A stretch of DNA of 64,000 nucleotides, taken from the NCBI GenBank assembly GCA_964019695.1, contig OZ026517.1:52011672-52075671 (forward strand). Direction: 5' to 3'. A program made the translations under genes and the position numbers. Source of the stretch: Loripinus fragilis. Lineage: Eukaryota > Mollusca > Bivalvia > Lucinida > Lucinidae. How positions within the stretch are numbered: position 1 is the first letter of the stretch; every line of letters starts with the position of its first letter. The notes under the pieces were generated by a model, which was not told the origin of the DNA, ran no database searches, and saw only the letters and a list, made by a program, of their open reading frames with translations. Shown piece after piece: positions 1 to 31,100 of the stretch.

Positions 1-153
1 TCTTAATCTCTGTTTTGACAGTATAATTATAGCTTCACTAGTTGCAACCAAATTTGGTTTCTGTTTGGGAGCTAAGTGGGCAGTTTGTGACTTACCAGGT
101 AAAAAAATCATAAGAGCATTTGAGCCACAAAGTAAGAAAACTTACTTAATTAC

Positions 154-217
154 TATGTGAACAACAAAGGTGCAGATCAGACAGTGCATCTGCACCTTTG
201 TTGTTCATAGTCTAAAA
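154..217. repeat. Near-perfect hairpin with GATCAG loop
   Basis: Arms of about 25 bases (ACAACAAAGGTGCAGAT and its complement) surround CAGACAGT. It resembles the core of MITE-D without the ends. Confidence 0.7.
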
Positions 218-341
218 AGCATAAAAGCTATAGTTGCTACTGTAGCAGCAATTTTTTCAAGATTCAAAGTACAGTGCAGTCCCTTAATAATGTTATGTTT
301 GGAATCCATGGGAATGGACAGTGTTATAAAGGGACAGTTTT

Positions 342-657
342 GTTTGTTTTGTTGCTTTATGTCCCAGTAAATAGCTATGGTCATGGCAGGATGGTCAGTT
401 CACCTAACCACACTTTTTTTCCTGGGCAAGCATGAACAAGCAATTAACCAGTACTATGTGCACATACTTTCGATCGTAACTGACAACAACCCTTCTTGAA
501 TAAATCAGCGGAAGGAAGGAGAATGACCATAGAAATTATTTCATGGTCAATCTCCACAAAAGTATGGGACCAGGCTGGGATCGAACTCACAACCCCTGAA
601 TCTGCAGTCAGACACACATCTGTAGCCAGACACGTTACCGACTGGGCTACACGGCCC
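342..657 (-). mobile_element. SINE-2, tRNA-derived, 14-bp target duplication
   Basis: Reverse-strand head with A-box-like GTAGCCCAGTCGGTAACG and B-box GAGTTCGATCCC. It is flanked by AAAGGGACAGTTTT at 328-341 and 658-671, a perfect 14-bp duplication. Confidence 0.88.
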
Positions 658-783
658 AAAGGGACAGTTTTATAAATAAATTTTATGCAAAATTTCCTAT
701 AATATCTTTGTAAAATTTCATGGTGTAAAAAACTGGAAGCCATAGCATGACCTTTGTTAAATCCAAATCCGTGTTACAATGAT

Positions 784-916
784 AATATTCTATGAATATT
801 AAGCTACTGACAGAACATCATTTGGAGTTTCTAAGCTTAAAAGGAGGCTGCACAGGCTCGTCTGAGTCTACACTTTTCAAAATGCCACATTGTTGGAAAT
901 CACATGTCACGGCTCA
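784..916. mobile_element. MITE-C, half copy
   Basis: It carries the GAACATCATTTGGAGTTTCT module and the GGAAATCACATGTCACGGCTC end, but lacks the other end. Confidence 0.7.
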
Positions 917-1006
917 TATGTGTTATAAAGGGACTGCACTGTAGTCTCTCAAGCTAAGCAGGTTTGAATGATGCCTACTTGATCAAAACAAACAGACAAA
1001 TCTTAC

Positions 1007-21624
<20,618 letters not shown>

Positions 21625-21627
21625 TTC

Positions 21628-21651
21628 TCAATTTTCAACTTCAACAGCCAT
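21628..21651 (-). promoter_or_regulatory. Possible upstream ORF in TBC1D15 leader
   Basis: An eight-codon ORF (MAVEVEN and stop) ends three bases before the TBC1D15 start, in the same frame. Its ATG also has A at -3 and G at +4. If transcription starts upstream of 21651, it should lower or gate translation of TBC1D15. The transcription start is unknown. Confidence 0.4.
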
Positions 21652-21853
21652 TTATTTTAGAAATGACGTGAGTCGCTTACACCGTCAAACGAATTATCAA
21701 ATGCTTAATTCATAAAATATCTGATCTTAAAATAATGTACATTTGCTAAAATATACATAACTGACGAAATAAACATATTTTCTGTTTATTATGGATCGAT
21801 AGAGGCGTTTGTTGACTTTTTTACGAAGCTATAAGCGGCTTACTCGTGACATG

Positions 21854-21861
21854 TGACGTCA
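21854..21861. promoter_or_regulatory. Palindromic CRE (TGACGTCA)
   Basis: A perfect 8-bp CREB/ATF consensus lies 157 bases upstream of the RAB21 start codon and 230 bases upstream of the TBC1D15 start codon. Its symmetry allows action on both genes. Use in vivo is inferred. Confidence 0.55.
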
Positions 21862-22017
21862 CATTCAGCCATGTTTTCATTCGGAAAAGAGGAGTAGATT
21901 GTTTTGGTTCCTGATTCTCAAAAAAACTCTTTGTAAATGATGGTGAAATACTTACAGCGCTGACCTAGTCAATAATCCCAAACTTCATTGTTTTATTTAA
22001 ACATTTGAATGTCAATT

Positions 22018-22155
22018 ATGGCCGGTGTAGGCGGAGGAGGACGAAATTATTCTTTCAAAGTTGTCCTTCTTGGTGAGGGTTGTGTTGGAAAGACTTCTGT
22101 GGTCCTGAGATATGTTGAAAATAAATTCAATGATAAACATTTAACAACCTTACAG
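22018..22155 (+). CDS. RAB21: RAB21 exon 1
   Basis: 138 bases, residues 1-46: glycine-rich lead, P-loop GEGCVGKT and switch I up to KHLTTLQ. The donor is GTAATG. Intron 1 (4687 bases) holds two hAT-type elements and several SINEs. Confidence 0.97.
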
Positions 22156-25100
22156 GTAATGAATATCATACATGCAATGTCATTGCTCATAAAAAGTCTA
22201 ATTGGTCTGTAACAAAACGTGAACCTGTTTTATACACCATTTCTACTTTCACTTTAGGAATGTTGATACTTCAGCCTTTTCTAATTCTTCTACTTTAATA
22301 CTGCCCAGCAAGGTTGGGTGGTCGAAACCACCCCCGGTTTTAACCAAAACCGCCCCGGTCAATATGCCATAAAGTGGTCAATATGAATCTGAGTGGTCGA
22401 TTGAAAATTTTAAGGGGCCATTTTATAAAGGTAGATTGAGATTTAAGGTCAGAATTTATTTTCTATTTATTGAAAAAAGAAAAAATTACTGTTTCCTCCC
22501 TGCCAAGGGCACTTTTCACCTTAGCACTGACTTCTGTATGACAGTCCAGGCACCTAACACTTTATATTCTTTTTTAATCATCAAGGGCAGAATAGAATAA
22601 CCATATAGCCTAACAGGATTGTTTTCCATCATTTTGAGACGATAACCATTTAATTTATGACACTGGTGAAATTATTAACTTAACTGATAACAGCAGATAA
22701 CAGAATGACCACAGTTTCACACCTCTGTATTAACACAGGTGCCAGTGAATTAGCCAATGCATTTAAAGCTCAGTGATTGGATAGGTCTTATAAAGTGGAC
22801 ACACCCTCTTCAGTCTGAGAGACATGTCCTGTATTTTGAAAGTTTTGTTTGTTCTGGGGTAATTAAAATTAACTCCTTGATATATTGCTCAACAGTTAGT
22901 GTTTTCTTTACCATTTTCAGACCTTTGTCTTTTCAGGTGAGAAGTAAATTCCATTTGCATTTTAACTGATATAGAAATGACTAATTCCTACAAAATGATC
23001 AATTTGAAGTATTGATTGATTTTTTTGTACTTTCTTTCATTAAATTAGTCACTGATTTAAATATTTTTTATGACTGAAAAAGCTAGAACTATTTTAAATT
23101 TAGTTAATTTCACTACTTGCATTTGCTTTACTTTTTTTATTAATGGTAAGTCAGTGATTTTTTTACAAATTTGTTTCTATGAGTCCCGGGACTCACTAGG
23201 CCAAAATTCTTTGCATCCCAAACTCGAAGTTGTGCATCCAATATGGGTCCCATTTTGAATCATAAATTTTATGTATCCATACGAATCCGGCCCATTCATA
23301 GAAGCCAATTTCCGAAACAAGACACTGGCATACTTACTTATACAATAAAGATCAAACTTACTTTGTCATGTAAAATGATTTATAGAGCCCAGGTAATTAG
23401 CTTGTGTTCATCTAACTCTGCATGCCTACAAGTGTACTGCTGGAAGTTACTGCATTTGAGCCCTTGGACATACCATATTAATTTTTCTTTTTACCATCTG
23501 TGCACAGTACAGTCCCCGTACTTCATGAGCCTGCAGTAATACTTTAACCATTCTATTTGCAGAGTTGATTCTAGAATTTGTCTAGAAGGGGCCAACTCCC
23601 CCCACCCCCCTGTGTTCCCAAAAGGGTGCCAATCTGCAAATCAAATGGGTAATGGTAATTTTCTAAAAAAATGCCTACCAGCCCTTCCCCCTAAAAACTT
23701 ACCAGCCCTTCCCCTAAAAAAACTAAGTCCACACCTAAAAAAAAATTGAGCAGGGGTTGTCTTTAGGCGCTGGCCTGTTCTGTTCACCCCCCAACCACAA
23801 TAACCCTGGCCTTCAAAAGTGTTGGACAAAGACAGAGGGAGAAGAGTGGGAGGGGTGTCTGATTTGAATATAAACAAATGTAATCAGAGCACCCTCTTCT
23901 CCAGAATGATAGATTTTTGGAAAATAGATTACTAAATGGTACATACCTGGTCGGTAGAAGACAATTTAATATTCCTCAGAATGTCAGACTCAAATGCCAG
24001 GCCATTTGTTGTCATTCGTTTAGGATTCATTTTCATGCCTCTTGCTAAGGAAGTTGCCACTGTTGGGGAGTTTGTCCCAAGGGAAGTAATGATCGCTTTA
24101 CTGTTGGGGAGTATTTCGGTACCGGTTTTTACCAATATTATTCAAGACACGGTGTGCAAGTAAAAAAAAATTATTCAAAACGAAAGTGCAGACTTTTCGC
24201 CACCATTTTTAATGCGTCCTGCGGGACTCTCATGGTTGAAAATCATGCGTCCTTTGTGAGAATCATGCGTCTGAGACGCAGGACGCGCAGGTAAAAAAAT
24301 CACTGTAAGTCTAAACTGAAAGTTGTGGTAATGATATAGTTTGATTGAGACTGAAGATCTAAGACTATTGACATTTCATTTTGTTTTTGTTTTACGGCCT
24401 ATTTTAAATAATTATTCATACATTTTTAAAGCAATAGCAAGGCATGAAACACATATTCAATTAAGCCTGTATTATCTTATATTGAAACAATTTATAGAGT
24501 CCAGTAGAAAGGGATAACTAATGCTAAGTAACTTCACATCGACCATGTTGTTTTCAATCGACCAATTGACCAACAATTGACCAGTAATGACCGGTTAAAA
24601 CCAGTATTGACCACTGGTCTGGTCAATATGCATATTGACCGGTCGATTGCCAACCTTGCTGCCCAGGGCACAAGCATCACGGGCAAGTAACGTCATCAAC
24701 ACTGTATGTACAGTTAAAAAAAGTGGTTATTCTGTCTAGAATGTGTGATCATGCAGATGAGTTCGCTTTCTGCAGACGAGCAGCGAACTCGTCTGCAGAT
24801 GCCACATACACTATAGGTCTGGTGATGTTTGCTTGATTTGATTCTCTACGTCCCAGAACAATCTTTTAGTTATGTTGAGATGGGTCCTCCTGGGTTGAAC
24901 CAGTACTAAACTAGGATTAATGTGTCTTGCTCAAGGACACAACGCAGGGTCAGATCATAATTAGTATGGAGCTGTATATAGCCTTTACAACACAGTCAGA
25001 GCGCAGTGGCTCAGTGGTAGAGTGCTTGACTCGAGACCAAGGGGTCGCGGGTTTGAGCCTCACCGGCATCACTGCGTTGTGGTCCTTGAGCAAGACACAT

Positions 25101-28100
25101 TTATCCTAGCTTAGTACTGGTTCAACCCAGAAAGACCAGTCCCTACATAACTGAAAGATTGTTGATGGGACGTAAAGAATTAAATCAAACAAAATAAACA
25201 ACACAGTCAGCATTTTTTCAGTCATGTTGGGACATTTACCATGGTTGAACCACTACTTAAAAGCAGTAAGGATAAACTATCTTGCTCAAGGCCACAACAA
25301 AATGCCTCCAGAAAGGCTCAAACCAGGGACCTCTGCCCTAGATTTCAAGTCTAGCATTATTCCACCGACTTGAGTGTTTTTGGATGTTAAAATCAGGTTT
25401 TGCGTTTGAATTTCAGAAGACATTATCACATTTCAAACTTATATATGAGGAAAGTAAAGGCAGAGAGCAATATTCAAAATTGAACCTATTGCTACATGTA
25501 TGTGATTTAATATGTGTTTTGATTAAAAAGTTTTTATTAAATATATTTGATCATTATTTGAATTATTCTTAAATTGAGTGTTGTTTAGGGCTTCCACGTT
25601 TACACGTGTGAACGGAAGCGTTTCGTGTTTATGCAATAAACGTTTACAAAAATGACCTACCGTTTAAACGAATTTTAGCACGTGACAACCTTCATGGTTT
25701 ATTAATAGCATCTTCTAATGAAAAATAGTGTTGTTTTTTTCAGTTGATAAAGTTTCTGACAATAATTAATTAATAAAATTAGATCCACGGTGGACATGCT
25801 CAGCGGACACAGTGACTGATGTCTGTTGTGATGAAAATGTCCTGAATCTCACTGTGCTAGGCATATTCATCAGATACATGTATGTAAATGCACACCTTAT
25901 GTCCTTAATATTAGGTGGACACGCACGTGAAAGCATGTGGCATCAAACTGTGTTGTCGCTTTTCACCTCCTATCGGTGTGTGTATTGATGTTAATTTCAG
26001 CTGCCTACGTGACGATTGGCAGTTACATCTCGCGCGTGTCAACCAATTACATATTTGCTATTGTTTATAAGGGAAGACACACTAAAGAAATGTCGGCTAT
26101 CGATGAGCCTGCGCATGTTGCAGTCAGGTTGCAATTACTTGAAATGAGTTCTATCGTAACACCTAACCAAACAATCTCGAATGTTTGCACAAGGTACAAT
26201 ATTTTAAGAGCTCTTATTTAGGAAAAATATTGGTGATTTTTACCGATATGCGACAATGAAAAAAATCAGTACGGTAATTGCGTGTAAACGGAATCGTTTC
26301 GATTTCTAGAATTCGTGTAAACGTTTACAAAATTTTGTAAACGTGGAAGCCCTAGTGTTGTTGGGTTTTTTTCTTCACATAGACCAGTAGCAATATATAA
26401 ACTTTTCTTTTTAAATGATGTTTCAAGTATATCATCACCATCAGAGTATCAAACAGTTTGAATTCAAATATTGACCCAACATTTTGTCAGGCCTGTACTG
26501 GGTCCAAACTGTTTGATTTGTTTTGTTTGATTTGATTCTTTACGTCCACTCAACAATCTTTCAGTTATGCTGGACGGTTCTTCCTGGGTTTAACCAGTAC
26601 TAAGCTAGGATAAATGTGTCTTGCTCAAGGACCACAACGCAGTGACGCCGGTGAGGCTCGAACCAGCTACCCCTCGGTCTCGAGTCAAGCACTCTACCAC
26701 TGAGCCACTGCGCTCCCCCCAAAAAAACTGTTTGCAAACGTTATCAGTATTCATATTATACAATGCAAAATTTATGTATGGAAATGACAAAAGTTGCCAC
26801 TAAGCGAGGAAATGGTTAAATACTGTTTTGTTTCTGTTTCAGGCCTCATTTTTAAACAAGAAACTAAATATTGGTGGAAAACGTGTTAATTTAGCTATAT
26901 GGGTGAGTATATATTCCCCAAGTTCAAGATTCTACTGAACGTCAATGTTATCCATTCTTGTAAGATATTGGTTACTTTTACCAATCTGAAGTTGAACATC
27001 TCACTTAAGGGATAACTGTATTCAATTTATTTTTTCATTTGGGGAGGTGTATCGTCGGATATACGGTTGGAAATATAGTTTTACGGCGACACAGGAATTT
27101 TAATATGGTTATTCCCATTCTAATATACATCTGCAGTTTTATCTCAAATTGGAGCGTTGCAAGCCGCATAAAGCCGCATGTCATCCACCGAAGTGTGACG
27201 TAATTAATGACTTCAAACTATTTCCGACAGTATTTCATACTGTCGCAAATTTTATCCATTCAGATGTCACGTTACAACAGCAAGTGCATTAGAATGTCTC
27301 TTGTCCTGCTGAATAAATTACAGTAAAACCTGTGTAGAACGACCCCTCTCAAAAAGACCGAAAATTGGTTTTCAAGACCAAGTATCGCTTAGTGCAGGTC
27401 AAAAGTATTGCAGAATGCTCCAAGGGCTCCAAGGGGAGCATTCTGCAATACTTTTGACCTTCATTAAGCTACCATTTGTCATTAAGATCTTTGTTTTGTC
27501 TATTTTTGACTGGCCATTTTACACAGGTTTTACTGTAACTCCTTACATGCAAGTGTCGTCTGCTGATAACCTAAAGCAAACAGTTTGGATCCAGATCAGG
27601 CATGACAAAATGTAAAATGTCAGGCCTGATCTGGATCCAAACAGTGAGACTCTGATGGCATCTGAAAGGGTTTTTTAAAAGTTAATTTAGAAAAAAATCA
27701 GCTGACGGCAAACAGGCGTGCAAAATTACCCAGCATGCAAAGAGTTACCATGCCACATCCAACTCCATGTTCATCAGGACAAGGGTTATCTTCAAAATGT
27801 ATCTAATTTTGCTACTATTGCAATTTTCTCATTTGCCATTTAGGCATTTACCCTTAGGCCAAATAAAAAAATAAGTGTGGTTTGGGTAAGGGGACTGAAT
27901 ATTTTAGGTAGGGTAGGCACACATATTTTTTTTTTTAATTATTTTTTCTCTGGAAATTAATTTTTCCTGAACACCTGAAAAAATTCTAGGTTTCACCAGT
28001 AAATTTAGGTGAGTCCGTTTGCCCCTAAACACGGGTATTTTTCATTTGGCCTTATCCAGCCAATATCTTTTTGTCTTGAAAATGTCTGCTTTTAGTTTTT

Positions 28101-31100
28101 ATGTCTGCTTCATCTATTCAGGAGCACTTTAAACTAGATTTTTTATGGAAGCAAACACTATGAACACTGATCAGACTGCTTCCTTGGGTTCATATTGTTT
28201 GCAATATAGGCTACCTATGAACAAAGGCAGATGAGAGAGCAGACAACAAGTCATGACTTGCAGGAAAAAGGTTAAACCAGTGTTCAATCTAGAAAATTTT
28301 TAAGAGGGCCATTTTCATTTGATTTCAGATGAAAATAAAACACTGTCCAATATTTCCCCATTCACATAATGTTAAAGATGGCCCACTCTAGCATTAGCAA
28401 GGGGTCATTTGAGCAAGGGGGCCTATGGCCCACGGCTCACCACAAACTCATCATGATTACGGTAAATCTTGTATTAGTTCGTACACTCGAATAGTTCGTA
28501 CACCATAAATTATTCCATGGTGGTCGGACCAAAATGTCATGTATTAGTTTGTACAGTGGTCATTTTTCCGTTTTGTAATTTTTAATAGTTCGTACACAAC
28601 GGGTTTTCCCTTCATTTTGGTACCTACATGGCTTTTAATCAGTGTGCCTGTCTTTCCTACCGTCGAACACACCAGTTTACAAATATATCAGCAGCGCCTG
28701 TCAGTGCGACCGTCAGTGTGGCTGTCTCTAACGTGCATTCAGCATTGATGCATACCAAACTTTTATTCCCTGATAAACACTCTAGGTTCAATGAACGTCG
28801 GACTGATGCAAATTTGTACGCCTTTGTCGCCATTATTGGAGATATTTCGTCATCAAATACATGTACACCACCACGCGCGCGTGCACATTGGTTGTAAACG
28901 TGTCTGTGATCATTGAGCCTCTCCATCAATATTCTCGAAACAGGAATCTAAGCACGTTAATGCTTATACCAACAGCTTGTTTTAGCGTCATTTCCTCCTG
29001 ACAACTTTTAAATCAAGAGAACGCATGCGTTTGTGCTACGCAATGCCCATGTATCTATTTTTTAATCACTGGATCCAAGCATGATGAAACCATATGTGGG
29101 CTGGTGCTTATCACAAATGTGATCAACAAAGGCTCAGGAGAGTCTGCGCTTTTGTGCAATCTTGTCAGGGTCACGATGCTCACTAACTCATAGTTTTTAA
29201 GTGGATGAAGTCTAAGGCCCAAACAATCTAGACCTCTACGTACTCCCACTAATAAGCTGTGCTTTAAATATGCGAGCATCAATTTTATACGAGTTTGACG
29301 ATTTTCTAAGTTCACCAAAACACACACGCAATAAGCGTAATAAAATAAGCCTAAACTAGCAAAGATCGACATTGATGAGCCTAGCGCGGCTTCCTCATGA
29401 AACTGTATTTATGGGACTAAAAGATTGAACACATTAAATGATTCCAGTGGATCATCACAGGTACGCACAGAAGCACAAACCAAGATGTAAATTGATTTTG
29501 CATGCTTATGCATCATGTTTTACATTGGGCTGTCAATGAAACTAGTCAGTTCATGAGATTATGTTTTACCTCTCGCACATGCGGCCAGCGAAGGCTCAGA
29601 CGAGTCTGCACACTCGCTCAGTCTTGCCAGGGGCATAACTGCTCATATATACAATGAAAGTGCTTGTCTTAGTCCCACTAGGTGGCTGTATATAATACAC
29701 CAATGAACACCGCAACAATTTTTTGCTTTGAGATAAAAAAAAATGTTCGAAAAAGCGTCTTGTTTTATTACTAAATTTATACTTAAAGACATATGCGGCT
29801 ATTTCCAATGCGCACCTTTCCCGCGCCTGGAAACGGGTAAAGTTGTCTGGGTCCTGTCTTTCGACCATTAACGGATTCGGATCAACACAGCTTTCCGATA
29901 TACTTATGTCATATTGGTGCTCCGACATTTTCTTGACAAAATAAAGTAATTAAAGTGTGTCCGAAATATCTATTGATATCTTATCAGAACTGATCGTCTA
30001 AGCACTAAAGACAGATTAATGTAGCTCAGTCGAAATCAAACGACGTACACAATTACCCTGGTTACGAGTACGATAGTGGCCGAGTTTCTACTATTTGTAC
30101 GGTTATTTAGAGTGGCGCACGACCTGACCTCGTGGCCTAGTGGTTAGCTTGTTTGACTACGAAGCCAGAAGACCAGGATCGATTCCCATGTGCGCACATA
30201 TTTTCAGTGTGTTTTTTCTTTCTTTTTTAACATTTTAATGCTAAATTGCTTCATATACTAGTAAAATGGCATCATCAAAACGACCGAAATGGTCATTCCT
30301 GTTTTTTTATATTGATTTACGCATGAAACCTATGGGGGTGGGGTTAAATTTGGCCCTCTTGAAAGAGAATTAGTTCGGTGACCCCATATTTTTATTCTTT
30401 TTTCTGAAAGGTATTATAATAGTCCATGAATTAAAAATATTTTTTTAAGATTTTCAATATCAGATTTTTCAATAAAATGATTTATTCTAAAAACAAATTC
30501 CAATTTTCGACGTATTGCCAAAATATATCATGCAGTATCTTGTCACAGCATATGATAACAAATGAACTTGCACATTTTCTAAAAGGTTTGAGGTCATGGG
30601 CAATAATTTAAGTTAAAAGAAAGAAGCTGGCTGAAGATTAAAACCGTTTTAGCTCGATATTTAGGACTAGTGTTATGAATTTATATTTTTAGAAAATTGG
30701 TCAAATGCTGAAAACTTTAATATGAGATTCTGAAACAATAAGCACGGTGACATATCATTTTTATTTCATAAATGGATAGCCCATGCATAAAACAAACTGT
30801 ATGCAAAGTATTGAAAATATTTCAATATGGGAAGTATTTAGTAGCATATGTCCTTAAATTTGCGTTATAATTTATTTAAAACTTAATTCCTAACAATTTC
30901 GCATTTGAACAGCTTTGAGGTGATAGCGACGTCTTATCAGGGTTTGCTTTATTTACCCCATTCCGTATGTACCTTGCAAACAACAAAGGCGCAGATCAAC
31001 CTGCGCATCCGCGCAGTCAGTTAGCTCTAGAAAGTATGATAGCCCCCCCCCCCTCGGTCTCCGCCCATATCAAAGTTTCAAAGAGTTTGAATTCACCTTG

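Larger units (their letters stand above)
21625..22017. promoter_or_regulatory. Bidirectional promoter region, TBC1D15 / RAB21
   Basis: The two start codons are 393 bases apart on opposite strands, so both leaders and both promoters must lie here unless unseen non-coding exons exist. It has a full palindromic CRE TGACGTCA at 21854-21861 and a half site TGACGTG at 21664-21670. I see no convincing TATA box and no recognised transposon here, unlike the flanks. Confidence 0.65.

Noticed and set aside
22009..22017. Upstream in-frame ATG as the RAB21 start
   Set aside because: It has a poorer context than the ATG at 22018 and would add MSI, which the family lacks; it cannot be excluded fully.
23932..24163. 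Overlapping ORFs on both strands
   Set aside because: They are mirror readings within a nested element; neither shows a known motif.
25000..25075. Functional tRNA gene
   Set aside because: A and B boxes are present, but the sequence runs on into a SINE body with target duplications, and the acceptor stem is not complementary.
25937..26221. 94-residue ORF with a hydrophobic start
   Set aside because: It lies inside the 769-bp hAT-type element, has no matching splice signals or homology that I can recognise, and is too short for a transposase.
28628..28929. Paired ORFs on opposite strands near the left end of the 4.94-kb element
   Set aside because: Both have plausible lengths but no recognisable family; double-strand openness and location in a transposon argue against a host gene.
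30127..30200. Functional tRNA gene
   Set aside because: Boxes are recognisable, but a cloverleaf with a paired acceptor stem cannot be drawn.
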